Below are positions 46,862 to 57,641 of a DNA stretch of 64,000 nt, piece by piece. The notes under the pieces are model-generated. The model was given only the letters and a program-made list of their open reading frames with translations, was not told the origin of the DNA and did not search any database. Source of the DNA: Deltaproteobacteria bacterium (GTDB taxonomy: Bacteria; Myxococcota_A; Polyangia; Polyangiales; Houyiibacteriaceae); the NCBI GenBank assembly GCA_017644045.1, contig JAEPMI010000016.1:108264-172263 (forward strand), given 5' to 3'. Within the stretch, counting starts at the first letter, position 1, and each line of letters opens with the position of its first letter. A program made the position numbers and the translations under genes.

Positions 46862-48529
46862 CTACTGGCCGAGCTGGCGGCGATACGCCCCAGCCTGAGG
46901 ACCGGTCGGATAGCGGCGCAGGTACTCCTGCATGAGCCGGCGGGTGGCCGGTCCGTTGCCGATCGAGCGGTTGGCCTCGACGAGGACACCGAGCACCTGG
47001 GCGTTCTGGGGCGCACCCCGGAGCCGGTCGATGATGCAGCGGTTGTCGTAGCGGCACTCGCGCTGGACGTCCCGGACGTTGATGGGCCCGGCAGCCGAGG
47101 TCATCTCGGTCTGGGTGTTGTTCGTCGCGGTGTTCTGTTGGGTGTCGCCACCGCCACCACCGGTCATCCGCGCGCCACCGCCGCCGCCGCGACGGCGCAT
47201 CGTGGTGCGCGCGGTCGTGCCGCCCGGGTCGAGACGCGCGAGGATCTGCTCCGCCGCCCGCTCCTGAGCGCGGCTGCGGCCCTGAATGGTCAGCACGCTC
47301 TCCGCCTCGCGCTGGGCGGCCTCTGGATCCGTCGTCAGGTGCTCGCGCGCCTGGTCGAGGAGGTACTGGATGTACGCCTCTTGGACGTTGGTGACCTCTT
47401 CGCGGTCGCGGAAGGGACTGTCGGCGGGAAGCTCCTCGAAGATGTAGTAGGCCTCTTCGACGTTCCCTTCGTCGACGGCGGCGAGCCCACGGTCGAAGGT
47501 CGCCTGCTCCGCGATCACGCGCTGCGCGTCGCTCTTGCAGGTCTGGGCGTCCTCGTTGCCGGGGTCGAGCTCGAGGGCGCTGTTCGCCAGGCGAACGGCC
47601 TCGTCGTACTCGCGATCCTGCATCGCCTGCTCGCACTCGGCGACCATGCTGGCCGCGGCGGCGGCAGGGGTGCCTTCCTCCGATTCCGGCGGATTCGAGG
47701 GCTCGGTCCCGACGGTCGGGTCGTTCTCGACCGGGGTCGAGGTCGTGTCGTCGCCACTCGAGAGCGCGATGCCCGCGCCGACGATCACCGCGATCAAGAG
47801 GATGGCGGCGGCCGCGATGTACGAGGTCTTCGACGGCGGCGGCTCCGAGAGGGTGACCGCGTCCATCTGAACGGTCCGGTCGGACTCGAAGACGTAGTGC
47901 TCGCCCTCGGCGACGAAGCGGAAACGGACCTGGCCGAGCTCGATGACGTCGCCGGAGGAGAGGACGGCTTCCTTGATGTCCTCGCCGTTCACCCGCATGC
48001 CGTTCGCCGAGCCGAGGTCGACGATCGTCACCTCTTCTCCGTCGACACGGATCTCCGCGTGCTCGCGGGAGATGCTGCGGTGGTTGACCCACACGTCGAG
48101 GTCTTCGGCGCGCCCGATGCGCATGCCGTCGCGCATCGCGAACTCGGCGCCCGGCGCCGGCGGCGTGAGCATGACGATGCGGGCCGGCGGTGTCGGCTCG
48201 GCGAAGCCGCCCGGCTCGGTGGACGCGCCCGGAGAGGCCGCGTCGCTCTGCATCGCGATGACGTAGTCACCGATGGTGACCTCGTCGCCCGCTTCGAGCT
48301 GGACCTCGTCACCGATCCGCTGACCGTTGACCTTCACGCCGTTGTACGAGGCGAGGTCTTCGATCAGGTAGGCGCCATCGGCCTTTCGCAGCCGCGCGTG
48401 ACGACGGGAGACGTTCCGCTCCGTGAGCCGGATCGTGTTCCCTTCCTTCCGCCCGATCGTGATCTCGTCGCGTACGAGCGGGACGACCGTCGTTTTTCCT
48501 TCGTCGTCGGAAATGACGAGCTTGAGCAT
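46862..48529 (-). CDS. Tandem FHA-domain membrane protein
   Basis: This is a 555-residue protein with two phosphothreonine-binding FHA domains. FHA1 spans ~18-85 (ITIGRKEGNTIRL, VSRRHARL, SYNGVKVNG). FHA2 spans ~130-205 (MRIGRAEDLDVWV, ISREHAEIRV, SANGMRVNG). A TM helix follows at ~235-257 (SYIAAAAILLIAVIVGAGIAL), then an extracytoplasmic helical, TPR-like region with a Gly/Arg-rich stretch. Both FHA domains keep the Arg, Ser-x-x-His and Asn residues. It could read kinase output from proteins like the 22331 kinase and pass it across the membrane. Confidence 0.9.
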   Translation of the reverse strand: MLKLVISDDEGKTTVVPLVRDEITIGRKEGNTIRLTERNVSRRHARLRKADGAYLIEDLASYNGVKVNGQRIGDEVQLEAGDEVTIGDYVIAMQSDAASPGASTEPGGFAEPTPPARIVMLTPPAPGAEFAMRDGMRIGRAEDLDVWVNHRSISREHAEIRVDGEEVTIVDLGSANGMRVNGEDIKEAVLSSGDVIELGQVRFRFVAEGEHYVFESDRTVQMDAVTLSEPPPSKTSYIAAAAILLIAVIVGAGIALSSGDDTTSTPVENDPTVGTEPSNPPESEEGTPAAAAASMVAECEQAMQDREYDEAVRLANSALELDPGNEDAQTCKSDAQRVIAEQATFDRGLAAVDEGNVEEAYYIFEELPADSPFRDREEVTNVQEAYIQYLLDQAREHLTTDPEAAQREAESVLTIQGRSRAQERAAEQILARLDPGGTTARTTMRRRGGGGGARMTGGGGGDTQQNTATNNTQTEMTSAAGPINVRDVQRECRYDNRCIIDRLRGAPQNAQVLGVLVEANRSIGNGPATRRLMQEYLRRYPTGPQAGAYRRQLGQ

Positions 48530-48814
48530 TGCGTGCTGTCGTCCTCAGTCGCTGCGCACGTTGGCGCCGGAATTACGCACGAATTGCGCAATCCTCCCGG
48601 ATGGTACCTGTGCGCCCCCTGGTGTCAATGCGCCGGATCGGCTCATGCGGCCCTTCTCTCGTCGACGGACACGTCCCCCGGAGGCTTCCTTGGGCATTTT
48701 CCTCGGGCGTGGACGGGTCGTTCGGAGCCTCGACAGCAGCGTCGTGCGCGGGTTCCGAGTGTTCTCGCGAGCGCGAGAAACCCGATCTCGGCCGCGGGTC
48801 GTGACGGCTCGACC

Positions 48815-49162
48815 TCATCGCTCGTAGGGCTCGCGCTCGATCGTGAGCGGCACCAGCTCGCCATCGCGTGCGACCTCGATCTCGACGGTGGTGCCCGAAC
48901 GTCCGCGCAGCCGCTCCACCACCTCTTGATAGGAGAGCGAGGTGACCGACACGCCCTCGATCGTCGCGATGCGATCGTCTGGGCGCAGCCCGCCCTTCTC
49001 CGCGGGCGAGCCGGGCGGGACGTCGACCACGCGGACCCCGCCCTCTTCGGAGTAGGCCATGCGCGCGTGAATGCCGCCGGGACCGCCGCAGCCGAGCTGA
49101 AGCGCCGCGAACGCGGTCATCGTCAGGAGGGCGAGCGCCCCGAGCGACGCGCGCACGCTCAC
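48815..49162 (-). CDS. PDZ-domain lipoprotein
   Basis: This is a 115-residue lipoprotein from a GTG (signal [13 protein letters not shown]) whose mature part is little more than one PDZ domain ([46 protein letters not shown] read in parts). No protease domain is attached, so it is probably a binding module. The start overlaps the icmF stop by 4 nt (GTGA), an unexpected pairing of a cytoplasmic B12 mutase with an envelope lipoprotein. Confidence 0.85.
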   Translation of the reverse strand: MSVRASLGALALLTMTAFAALQLGCGGPGGIHARMAYSEEGGVRVVDVPPGSPAEKGGLRPDDRIATIEGVSVTSLSYQEVVERLRGRSGTTVEIEVARDGELVPLTIEREPYER

Positions 49163-52100
49163 ATGTTGCGGCGGTACTGCCCGCCGACGTCGTAGAGCGC
49201 GCCGCTCATCTGGCCGAGCGAGCAGACCTTCGCGGCCTGCATGAGGCTGGCGAAGAGGTTCTCACCGGCGAGGGCGGTCTGCTGGAGGCTCGCGAGCGCG
49301 TCCGTCGCGGCCGTCTCGTTCCGCGCCTGGAAGGCCTCTCGGCTGCCGATGGCGTACTTCTTCTCGTCCTCGGTCGAGCGGATGACCTCCTTGGGCAGCA
49401 CCGTGGGCGAGCCCTCGGGATCCAGGAAGGTGTTCACGCCGATGATCGGTAGCTCGCCCGTGTGCTTGAGCGACTCGTAGTGCAGCGACTCCTCCTGGAT
49501 CTTGCTGCGCTGGTACATCCGCTCCATCGCGCCGAGCACGCCGCCGCGATCGCTGATGCGTCGGAACTCGGTGAGCACCGCCTGCTCGACGAGCTCGGTG
49601 AGCTCCTCGATCACGAAGGCGCCTTGCAGCGGGTTCTCGTTCTTCGCGAGGCCGAGCTCCCGGTTGATGATCAGCTGGATGGCGAGGGCGCGCCGCACCG
49701 ACTCCTCGGTCGGCGTGGTGATCGCTTCGTCGTAGGCGTTCGTGTGGAGCGAGTTGCAGTTGTCGTAGATCGCGTAGAGCGCCTGCAGCGTGGTGCGGAT
49801 GTCGTTGAACGCGATCTCCTGCGCGTGCAGCGAACGGCCGCTCGTCTGGATGTGGTACTTCAACTTCTGCGAGCGCCCGTTGCCGCCGTAGACCTCGCGG
49901 ATGGCCTTCGCCCAGAGCCGCCGCGCGACCCGGCCGATGACCGAGTACTCGGGGTCGAGCCCGTTGCTGAAGAAGTAGGAGAAGTTCGGCGCGAAGTCGT
50001 CGATCGCCATCCCGCGCGACAGGTAGTACTCGACGAAGGTGAAGCCGTTCGCGAGCGTGAACGCGAGCTGGGTGATCGGGTTCGCTCCGGCCTCGGCGAT
50101 GTGGTAGCCGCTGATCGAGACCGAGTAGAAGCGCGTGACCTGGTGGTCGATGAAGTACTGCTGGATGTCGCCCATCATCCGCAGCGCGAACTCGGTCGAG
50201 AAGATGCAGGTGTTTTGCGCCTGGTCCTCCTTGAGGATGTCGGCCTGCACCGTGCCCCGGACCCGCTGCAGGGTGTCCGCTGCGATCTTCGCGTAGGTCT
50301 CTCGGTCGAGCACCTGGTCGCCGGTGACCCCGAGGAGCCCGAGGCCCAGTCCGTCGTTCCCCTCCGGGAGGTCGCCCTGGTAGGTCGGCACCGGCATGCC
50401 CTTGTCGGCGTAGATCGTCGCGATGATCTTCTGCGCCTCCTCGAGCTTGCCCTCCGCGCGGAGGTGCTTCTCGCAGGACTGGTCGATCGCCGCGTTCAAG
50501 AAGAACGCGAGGATCATCGGCGCCGGGCCGTTGATGGTCATCGACACGCTGGTCGACGGGTCGCAGAGATCGAAGCCGCTGTAGAGCTTCTTCGCGTCGT
50601 CGAGCGTCGCGACGCTCACGCCCGAGTTGCCGATCTTCCCGTAGATGTCCGGACGGAGATCCGGGTCCTCGCCGTAGAGGGTCACCGAGTCGAAGGCGGT
50701 GCTGAGGCGCTTGGCCGGCATGCCGCGGCTCAGGTAGTGGAAGCGCCGGTTGGTGCGCTCCGGGCCGCCCTCCCCCGCGAACATCCGCGCCGGGTCCTCG
50801 CCATCACGCTTGAGCGGGAAGACGCCCGCCGCGTAGGGGAACTCGCCCGGAAAGTTCTCGGTGAGGCGCCAGCGGAGGATCTCGCCCCAATCGGTGAAGC
50901 GCGGCACGGCGATCTTGGGGATCTTCGAGCCCGAGAGCGAGGTGCTGTGGAGCGGTCGCTCGATGCGCTTGCCGCGCACGTCGAAGCCGTAGGTGTCCGC
51001 GCGGAAGGCGGCGGCGACCTCCGGCCACTCGCGGAGCAGCTTCCGGCAGCGACCGTCCAGGCGCTCCTCGAGCGCGGCGTAGCGCTTGGCGAGCGCGTGC
51101 ACCGGCTCGGCGTCGGCGTCGGTGACCGTCGGCTCGCTCAGCGGATCGGCCTGCGCCTCGTTCTCCTGCAGCGCGTCGATGGCGCCGCGGAGCTGGAAGA
51201 GGCGGCGGGCAATGCCCGACTGCTCGTCGACCCACTTGTCGTAGCGGTCGGAGGCCTCGGCGATCTCCGCGAGGTAGCGAACGCGGTCGGGCGGCACGAC
51301 GAAGCGCTTCTCGGAATCCGCGTCGCGTGAGCTCTCGAGGTTCGACTTCGCCAGGGCACCGGTCTCGTCGGCGATGGTCGCCATCAGCTTCCGGTAGAGC
51401 CGGTCGGTGCCCGGGTCGCCGAACTGCGAGGCGATGGAGCCGAAGATGGGCAGCTCCTCGTCTTTGGCCTCGAAGAGCTGGTGGTTTCGTTTGTACTGCT
51501 TGCGGACGTCGCGGATGGCGTCGAGGGAACCGCGCTTGTCGAACTTGTTGATCGCGATGACGTCGGCGAAGTCGAGCATGTCGATCTTCTCGAGCTGGGT
51601 CGCCGCGCCGTAGTCGGCCGTCATCACGTAGAGCGAGACGTCCGAGTGCTCGGTGATCTCCGTGTCCGACTGACCGATGCCGCTCGTCTCGAGAAGCACG
51701 AGATCGAAGCCGGCCGCCTTGCAGAGATCGATGGCGTCGCCGACCTGCGCGCTGAGCGCGAGGTTCGCCTGCCGCGTCGCGAGCGAGCGCATGTAGACGC
51801 GCGGGTCGTCGATGCTGTTCATGCGGATGCGGTCGCCGAGGAGCGCGCCGCCGGTCTTTCGCTTCGAGGGGTCGACGCTGATGATGGCCACCCGCTCGTC
51901 ATCGAAGTCGCGCAGGAAGCGGCGGACGAGCTCGTCGACGAGCGACGACTTACCGGCCCCACCGGTGCCGGTGATGCCGAGGACGGGCACCTTCGAGGTT
52001 CCGTCCTGGAGCTTCCGCGCGGCAGCGACGATGGCCTCGCGCTCCTCCGGGTGCGTCTCGACCAGCGTGATGAGCTGCGCGAGCGCCCGCTGCTGGGTGG

Positions 52101-52602
52101 CGCGGTCGTCCTTCTGCGCGAGCGCCTCGAGCAGCGCCCCATGCGGGGGCTCGGTCGCCGCGAAGTCGCAGCCCTGGAGGACCACGTCGATCATCCCCTG
52201 CAGGCCGAGCTCGCGGCCGTCGTCCGGCGAGAAGAGGCGCGTGACCCCGTACTCGTGGAGCTCGGCGATCTCGCTCGGCAGGATGGTGCCGCCGCCGCCG
52301 CCGAAGATCTTGGCCTTCGAACCCCGCTCCTTCAGCAGGTCGACCATGTACTTGAGGTACTCGACGTGGCCACCCTGATAGCTGGTGAGCGCGATGCCCT
52401 GGGCGTCTTCTTGGACCGCGCAGTCGACGATCTCGGCGACCGAGCGGTTGTGCCCGAGGTGGATCACCTCGGCGCCCGACGCCTGGAGGATCCGTCGCAT
52501 GATGTTGATCGCCGCGTCGTGGCCATCGAAGAGCGATGCGGCGGTCACGATGCGGACGTGATGCGTCGGGGAGTAGCGCTTGTCGGAGTGCGGGCCGCTC
52601 AT
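49159..52602 (-). CDS. icmF: Fused isobutyryl-CoA mutase IcmF
   Basis: This is a 1147-residue adenosylcobalamin mutase with the IcmF domain order. The B12-binding domain (~15-145) contains [17 protein letters not shown]. The MeaI-type P-loop GTPase chaperone (~205-420) contains [14 protein letters not shown] linker is followed by the large mutase domain (~560-1140; [36 protein letters not shown]). Classic methylmalonyl-CoA mutases keep these parts on separate chains, so the fusion supports IcmF, which interconverts isobutyryl- and n-butyryl-CoA and often isovaleryl/pivalyl-CoA. It is coupled to a small PDZ lipoprotein gene. Confidence 0.95.
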   Translation of the reverse strand: MSGPHSDKRYSPTHHVRIVTAASLFDGHDAAINIMRRILQASGAEVIHLGHNRSVAEIVDCAVQEDAQGIALTSYQGGHVEYLKYMVDLLKERGSKAKIFGGGGGTILPSEIAELHEYGVTRLFSPDDGRELGLQGMIDVVLQGCDFAATEPPHGALLEALAQKDDRATQQRALAQLITLVETHPEEREAIVAAARKLQDGTSKVPVLGITGTGGAGKSSLVDELVRRFLRDFDDERVAIISVDPSKRKTGGALLGDRIRMNSIDDPRVYMRSLATRQANLALSAQVGDAIDLCKAAGFDLVLLETSGIGQSDTEITEHSDVSLYVMTADYGAATQLEKIDMLDFADVIAINKFDKRGSLDAIRDVRKQYKRNHQLFEAKDEELPIFGSIASQFGDPGTDRLYRKLMATIADETGALAKSNLESSRDADSEKRFVVPPDRVRYLAEIAEASDRYDKWVDEQSGIARRLFQLRGAIDALQENEAQADPLSEPTVTDADAEPVHALAKRYAALEERLDGRCRKLLREWPEVAAAFRADTYGFDVRGKRIERPLHSTSLSGSKIPKIAVPRFTDWGEILRWRLTENFPGEFPYAAGVFPLKRDGEDPARMFAGEGGPERTNRRFHYLSRGMPAKRLSTAFDSVTLYGEDPDLRPDIYGKIGNSGVSVATLDDAKKLYSGFDLCDPSTSVSMTINGPAPMILAFFLNAAIDQSCEKHLRAEGKLEEAQKIIATIYADKGMPVPTYQGDLPEGNDGLGLGLLGVTGDQVLDRETYAKIAADTLQRVRGTVQADILKEDQAQNTCIFSTEFALRMMGDIQQYFIDHQVTRFYSVSISGYHIAEAGANPITQLAFTLANGFTFVEYYLSRGMAIDDFAPNFSYFFSNGLDPEYSVIGRVARRLWAKAIREVYGGNGRSQKLKYHIQTSGRSLHAQEIAFNDIRTTLQALYAIYDNCNSLHTNAYDEAITTPTEESVRRALAIQLIINRELGLAKNENPLQGAFVIEELTELVEQAVLTEFRRISDRGGVLGAMERMYQRSKIQEESLHYESLKHTGELPIIGVNTFLDPEGSPTVLPKEVIRSTEDEKKYAIGSREAFQARNETAATDALASLQQTALAGENLFASLMQAAKVCSLGQMSGALYDVGGQYRRNM

Positions 52603-52727
52603 GGTCCCGATGTACTCGGGAGGCTCGTTCGCGCCAAGGAGGAGTGTGAGGCCCCTTGCGCCCGCCCCGGCGATTTGGGCGCGCGGCCTTGCTCATCGGG
52701 GCCCTCCCAGCCATTACGGGCGCTCCG

Positions 52728-54416
52728 ATGAACCTCGAAGCGCTCACCTCGATCCGCGACCTGGCGTGGCTCTATGCCGCCGGGCCGCTCCTCTTGATCG
52801 CGGCGCTGCTGCTCACGGCGCGCCTGAAGGCCCCTCAATGGCGTCGACTGCCCGACGCCTTCCGGGCGCTTCGGACGCCCGGCGAGGAAGAGGGGACGGC
52901 CCCCGGGCTGGCCGCGGCCTTGGCCGCGACCGCGACCTTCGGCGCCGCCGGCGTGGTCGGTGCCGCCACCGCGGTGAGCCTCGGTGGCCCTGGCACCCTC
53001 CCCTACCTCTGGCTCTTCGGCATCCTCCTCGCACCGATCTATTACGCGCAGACCCTCTTCGCGAAGACCGATGCTCCGGGCAGGGGTGACGCCGCGGCTT
53101 CGGGCTCGGTGTCCCGGCGCCTCCTGCGGATGGGCGGCGGCTGGCGGTTCCTCGGCGGCGCCGTCCTGGTCGCGCTCCTGGCCGCTGCGTGCCTGTGGGG
53201 CGGCGCGGTCCACGGGGCCGCGCTGATGGAGACCACCCAGGAGCTCCTCCCGGGATCCACGCCCGTGCTCGTGGGCGCGGCCGCCGCGCTCGGCACCCTG
53301 CTCGCCGTATCCGAAGAAAAGACCGCCGGGCTCGCGGGCTGGCTCGCGCTGGCGGGACTCACGGTCCTGATGGTCGCCGCGCTCTGGGGGATCGCCGCCG
53401 ACCCGGGGCTCGCCTTCGGTGCGCTCGCGGACTCCTTCACCGGTGCCCTCGAAGGCTCGCCGCAGGCGGGTGACTTCACCGGCGCCCTCGCGGGCGAGGT
53501 CGCCTTCGCGGCGACGCTCCATCTCCTGCCCGCGGGTGCGTCCGGCGTGGGCGTGGCCGGCAGCCTCGAGTCGATCTCGCGCGGACGGGTCCGCGTCCAG
53601 GCGGCCCTCGCCCTGCTGACCCCGCTGGTCTTCGCGGTGTTCGCGACCGTGCTCGTGATGGCCAGCGTCGGAACCGGCGCCTTCTCCACCAAGGTCCAGG
53701 GCGAGCGCAGCCTGCTGGACGCGCGCTTCTATACGGTGCCGGCCGGAACCGCGAACGAGCGCATCGACGAGGCGCGCCTCTACGACGGCTACGTGCGCAT
53801 CCGGGACGGACAGCCGCGTAACCCCCATCTCCTGGTCGGCAGCGAGCGCGGCATGATCTCGGAGCCCCGCTACGAGTACAACGGCCGCACCGCCGACATC
53901 GCGCTCCAGGTCCGCGAGGGCGCAGCCTTCCGGCTCATGCGCAACTCCGGCCCGGAGACCCTGGGCGACGTGGACGCCACGAACCTCTGGCGCGCGAGCG
54001 TCGTGGGCGAGATGGTGCCCACCGGCGGAACGTTGGCGGTCGCCACCGCACGGACGGCCGGCGGCGACCTCGCTGCCCGGATCCTGCTGGCCGCCCTGCT
54101 GGCCCTGGCCGCGGTCGCTTTCGCTGGCTTCGGCCTCGGCGCGGGCCGAGCGCTGCCGGCCTCGGTCCCGATGGCGGCCAAGATGGGGGTCGCGCTCCTC
54201 CCCGGCGTGGGCGTTGCCCTCGTACTGACCGGCGTCCTGCCCGGGATCCCCTTGCTGGGGCAAGTCGCCATGGCGGTGCTGGTCGCGCTGGTCGCGCTGG
54301 CGCTCATCCTCCGGAGCACGGAGCTGGCCAAGCTGGACGCCGATCTGCAGAAGAAGGCCGACAAGGCCGCGAAGAAGCGCAAGAAGCAGAAGAAGGCCGA
54401 CTCGGACGGCGACTGA
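52728..54416 (+). CDS. AGCS-like (sodium:alanine symporter family) membrane protein
   Basis: This is a 562-residue protein with about ten TM helices. Residues ~60-105 (TAPGLAAALAATATFGAAGVVGAATAV, SLGGPGTLPYLWLFGILLAP) match the conserved AGCS segment in which the transported amino acid binds. A ~110-residue soluble loop lies between the late helices (residues ~325-440), and the C-terminus is a Lys-rich tail (KKADKAAKKRKKQKK). The loop is unusual for the family. I take the ATG at 52728; a TTG at 52656, 13 nt after an AAGGAGG, would add 24 residues. Divergent from icmF. Confidence 0.75.
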   Translation: MNLEALTSIRDLAWLYAAGPLLLIAALLLTARLKAPQWRRLPDAFRALRTPGEEEGTAPGLAAALAATATFGAAGVVGAATAVSLGGPGTLPYLWLFGILLAPIYYAQTLFAKTDAPGRGDAAASGSVSRRLLRMGGGWRFLGGAVLVALLAAACLWGGAVHGAALMETTQELLPGSTPVLVGAAAALGTLLAVSEEKTAGLAGWLALAGLTVLMVAALWGIAADPGLAFGALADSFTGALEGSPQAGDFTGALAGEVAFAATLHLLPAGASGVGVAGSLESISRGRVRVQAALALLTPLVFAVFATVLVMASVGTGAFSTKVQGERSLLDARFYTVPAGTANERIDEARLYDGYVRIRDGQPRNPHLLVGSERGMISEPRYEYNGRTADIALQVREGAAFRLMRNSGPETLGDVDATNLWRASVVGEMVPTGGTLAVATARTAGGDLAARILLAALLALAAVAFAGFGLGAGRALPASVPMAAKMGVALLPGVGVALVLTGVLPGIPLLGQVAMAVLVALVALALILRSTELAKLDADLQKKADKAAKKRKKQKKADSDGD

Positions 54417-54510
54417 GGCCTTCGCGGGTCCCGGCAACGGTCGACCACCCCCCAGGGCCGTGTTAGGGAACCCCGCCGCCCGGGTCCCCGGGCCCAGGAG
54501 CGAGGATCAG

Positions 54511-55374
54511 ATGAGCGAGCGCACGGTCGGAGTGATCGGGGGAAGCGGCCTCTACGAGATGGAGGGCCTCGAGGGCGTCGAGGAGCACGAGGTCGGCACG
54601 ACCTACGGTGAGCCCTCGGACAAGGTCGTCTCCGGGCGCATCGGCGACACCCGCATGCTCTTCCTCCCGCGACACGGTCGCGGCCATCGCTTCCCGCCCC
54701 ATCAGATCAACTTCCGGGCGAACCTCCTGGCCCTGAAGCAGCTCGGCGCCGAGCAGGTCATCAGCGTCTCCGCCGTGGGCTCGATGAAGGAGAGCATCGC
54801 GCCCGGCGACATGGTCGTCGTGGACCAGTTCATCGACCGGACCCGCAACCGGCCCAGCACCTACTTCGAGGATCTGGGAGTGGTGGCGCACGTGGAGCTC
54901 GCGGAGCCGGTCGACGCGGCCCTGGCGAACGCGCTCTACGCATCGGCGGTCGAGGTCGGCGCCACCGTGCACCGCGACGCGACTTACGTCTGCATCGAGG
55001 GGCCGCAGTTCTCCACCCGCGCCGAGTCGAACCTCTACCGCAGCTGGGGCGTCGACGTCATCGGCATGACCAACCTGCCCGAGGCCCGCCTCGCGCGGGA
55101 GGCGGAGCTTCCCTACGCTACCCTCGCGCTGGCGACCGACTACGACTGCTGGCACCAGGGCCACGCGAGCGTGACCGTCGAGGCCGTGCTCGAGGTGATG
55201 CGGAAGAACATCGCGACCGCCAAGGACATCCTCCGCGCCGTCGCCACCCGCATCCCCGATCCCGCGCAGTCCCCGGCGAGCAGCGCCATGGCGCACGCCG
55301 TGATGACCGCCCCGGATCGAATCAGCGACGAGGCGCGCAAGAAGCTCGAGCCGCTGATCGGCAAGTACCTCTGA
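54511..55374 (+). CDS. mtnP: S-methyl-5'-thioadenosine phosphorylase
   Basis: This 287-residue enzyme splits methylthioadenosine with phosphate into adenine and methylthioribose-1-phosphate, in the methionine salvage route. Motifs are VGVIGGSGLYEMEGL, the phosphate-site PRHGRGHRFPPHQINFRANL (read in parts), VSAVGSMKE, CIEGPQFSTRAES, GMTNLPEARLAREAELPYA and the DYDCWH substrate motif. The length is normal and the start ATG 54511 matches the family N-terminus. It precedes a PfkB-type kinase by 60 nt. Confidence 0.95.
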   Translation: MSERTVGVIGGSGLYEMEGLEGVEEHEVGTTYGEPSDKVVSGRIGDTRMLFLPRHGRGHRFPPHQINFRANLLALKQLGAEQVISVSAVGSMKESIAPGDMVVVDQFIDRTRNRPSTYFEDLGVVAHVELAEPVDAALANALYASAVEVGATVHRDATYVCIEGPQFSTRAESNLYRSWGVDVIGMTNLPEARLAREAELPYATLALATDYDCWHQGHASVTVEAVLEVMRKNIATAKDILRAVATRIPDPAQSPASSAMAHAVMTAPDRISDEARKKLEPLIGKYL

Positions 55375-55434
55375 GCAGACTTTCGCGACGCTTCCGTCGC
55401 GTGAACGACCACCCGAGCCCCTCCATCACTTCCC

Positions 55435-56343
55435 ATGACTGACATGCTCGTCGTCGGCTCCCTCGCCCTCGACACGATTCACAACGCCCAAGGAACCCAT
55501 GAGCGCGTGCTCGGCGGCTCCGCCACCTTCGCCAGCCTCACCGGCGCCTTCTACACGGGGGTGAACCTCGTCGGCGTGGTCGGGACCGACTTCCCCGACG
55601 CGATCGTGCACCAGCTCCGCGAGCGTGGTGTCGACACCAGCGGCCTCGAGGTCGCCGAGGGCAAGACCTTCCACTGGGAAGGGCGCTACACCGACGATCT
55701 GACCTCGCGGGAGACCATCGCGACGGACCTGAACGTCTTCGCGGACTTCGACCCGAAGATCCCCGAGGCCTTCCGGGACACGCCTTACGTGATGCTCGGG
55801 AACATCGCGCCCGAGCTGCAGCTCTCGGTGCTCGACCAGATCCGCAACCCCAAGCTGGTCATCGCGGACACGATGAACTTCTGGATCGACGGGGCGCTCG
55901 AGAGTCTGAAGAAGCTCCTGAAGCGCGTGGACGTGCTCGTGATCAACGAGGAAGAGGCTCGTCAGCTCTCGGGCCGCCACCACCTGATCCACGTCGCGGG
56001 GGAGCTCCTCGACATGGGTCCCTCGACCCTGATCATCAAGCAGGGTGAGTACGGCGCCTGGCTCTTCGCGGGTGAAGACGTGTTCAGCGCGCCCGCATTC
56101 CTTCTCGAGGCGAAGGACCCGACAGGTGCCGGTGACTCGTTCGCCGGTGGCTTTCTCGGCTACGTCGCGAGCAAGGACAGCACCGAGCCGGAGACCCTCC
56201 GCGCCGCCGTGATTCACGGCTCCGCCCTCGCCTCGTTCTGCGTCGAAGGAGTCGGCCCCGCGCGCCTGCTCGAGCTGTCCAAGGACGAGGTCGAGGCACG
56301 GGTGAAGGAGTTCCAGCGACTGGTAGATTTCTCACACCCGTGA
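55435..56343 (+). CDS. PfkB-family sugar/nucleoside kinase
   Basis: This is a 302-residue ribokinase-fold enzyme with an N-terminal GGSATFASL-type substrate region (RVLGGSATFASLTGAFY). The C-terminal catalytic signature DPTGAGDSFAGGFLGYV carries the base Asp. In between it has INEEEARQLSG and LIIKQGEYGA. Its place right after mtnP suggests adenosine, methylthioribose or a related salvage substrate, but the substrate is not shown by sequence. It is not of the MtnK (methylthioribose kinase) fold. Confidence 0.9.
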   Translation: MTDMLVVGSLALDTIHNAQGTHERVLGGSATFASLTGAFYTGVNLVGVVGTDFPDAIVHQLRERGVDTSGLEVAEGKTFHWEGRYTDDLTSRETIATDLNVFADFDPKIPEAFRDTPYVMLGNIAPELQLSVLDQIRNPKLVIADTMNFWIDGALESLKKLLKRVDVLVINEEEARQLSGRHHLIHVAGELLDMGPSTLIIKQGEYGAWLFAGEDVFSAPAFLLEAKDPTGAGDSFAGGFLGYVASKDSTEPETLRAAVIHGSALASFCVEGVGPARLLELSKDEVEARVKEFQRLVDFSHP

Positions 56344-56361
56344 CACCATGCGGGCCGCTTA

Positions 56362-56381
56362 CTCCCCGGGTGTGCGGGGAG
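56362..56381 (+). terminator. Hairpin after the mtnP-pfkB unit
   Basis: A perfect 7-bp stem CTCCCCG/CGGGGAG with a 6-nt loop lies 19 nt past the kinase stop. No T tract follows, so it is a terminator candidate of the T-poor kind. Confidence 0.5.
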
Positions 56382-56429
56382 CTCGCGTGTGTAGGGGTTC
56401 ACCAACCCGAGAAGAGGATGAGGACTGGA

Positions 56430-57434
56430 ATGAATCGATTTGGCTGGCTTGCGGTGAGTCTCGGACTCGCCGGATTGGCCCTGACGGGCTGTGGCGACGA
56501 CGACGGCGGTGACACCATGACCGGTGCGGACATGGGGCCGGTCGTCTCCTGCGCCGACGACCCCTGCGCGGCCACCGAGCGCTGCTTCGACCGAGAAGAA
56601 GGCGGCGTGATCACCGGCCACCGCTGCGTCGCATGCCCGACGGACGCCCCGAACCCGGACGAGCAGATGCCGCCGTGCTGCTGGCGCGTCTCCAACGCGG
56701 ATCGGCAGGAAATGCCCGAGTTCCGCGTGACCAACCTGCAGATCGACGAGCCGACGGGCAGCGCGCTGACCAGCGGCGCCGTGCTGAACCTGCTGGCTCA
56801 GTCGGCCGAGCGCGAGACCTTCAACTGGCTCATGCAGGTCACCGTGAGCGGGACCGACGTGACGGTGCTGACCGGCTACGGCCAGTACAACGAGAGCGCC
56901 GGGACCTACTCCTTCGTCGACGGCATCGCGCCGACCGATGGTGGCGGCGACCCCGACCGATGGAACCCGATCATGATCGAGGGGACGCTCTCGGGTGACA
57001 CCTTCAGCGCCGACCCCGTCCCGGGCGCCTTCAGCGTGCCCATCTTCGACGAGGCTGGTGTGAACCTGGACACCGAGCTGCCGCTCACCAGCTTCGAGGT
57101 GGTCAGCGCGACCCTCTCCGAAGAGCGCAGCTGCATCGGCGAGCGGATCAACGACCGCGCGGCGTTCAACAACTACGAGACCGGCGGCCAGGTCGTCACC
57201 TTCGTGACCGTCGAGGACGCCATCGCGACGCCGGTGATGCAGCTGGGCACCACCATCTGCAACCTCATCAGCGGCAGTGACTGCGAGGCGGACGCGACCG
57301 GTGATTGGCGCTTCCCGCCCGACGGTCTCTGCACCGACGGGACCTGCGCGGCTTGCGACTTCTCGGCCACGGGGGACTGCAACGCCTGGCGCATCGTGGG
57401 CGGCTTCGCCGCCGCCGGCGTCGAGATCGAGTGA
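56430..57434 (+). CDS. Lipoprotein of unknown function
   Basis: This is a 334-residue lipoprotein (signal VSLGLAGLALTGC) with an Asp/Gly-rich tether. A Cys-paired N-terminal module follows (CADDPCAATERCF, CVACP, PPCCWR). A ~220-residue beta-rich domain then begins at VTNLQIDEPTGSAL, and the protein ends with another Cys cluster (CTDGTCAACDF). Disulfide bonding is likely. No catalytic motif or family is recognised. ATG 56418 would add four residues. Confidence 0.65.
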   Translation: MNRFGWLAVSLGLAGLALTGCGDDDGGDTMTGADMGPVVSCADDPCAATERCFDREEGGVITGHRCVACPTDAPNPDEQMPPCCWRVSNADRQEMPEFRVTNLQIDEPTGSALTSGAVLNLLAQSAERETFNWLMQVTVSGTDVTVLTGYGQYNESAGTYSFVDGIAPTDGGGDPDRWNPIMIEGTLSGDTFSADPVPGAFSVPIFDEAGVNLDTELPLTSFEVVSATLSEERSCIGERINDRAAFNNYETGGQVVTFVTVEDAIATPVMQLGTTICNLISGSDCEADATGDWRFPPDGLCTDGTCAACDFSATGDCNAWRIVGGFAAAGVEIE

Positions 57435-57461
57435 CCGATGGCGGCCCTCGGGTCGCACCTG

Positions 57462-57495
57462 GGACGAAGCCCGCTCCTCGGAGTGGGCTTCGTCC
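57462..57495 (+). terminator. Strong terminator hairpin
   Basis: GGACGAAGCCC (57462-57472) pairs perfectly with GGGCTTCGTCC (57485-57495), and the stem continues inward through CTCC/GGAG. The long stem lies 27 nt past the lipoprotein stop and is followed by GTTAAG rather than a T run. The hairpin at 61819 shares the same GAAGCCC...GGGCTTC theme. Confidence 0.75.
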
Positions 57496-57641
57496 GTTAA
57501 GGGCCGTCGAACGAGAAGGGGTCTCCCCCTGCGGACCTGTCATTCGCTGCGATCCGCACCGTCGAGGTTGTCGGAAGCCCCGACCGACCGGTAGGCTGTG
57601 CACACCTAACCGAGCTTGGGTGTGTAGAGAAAGGGTGTGTG

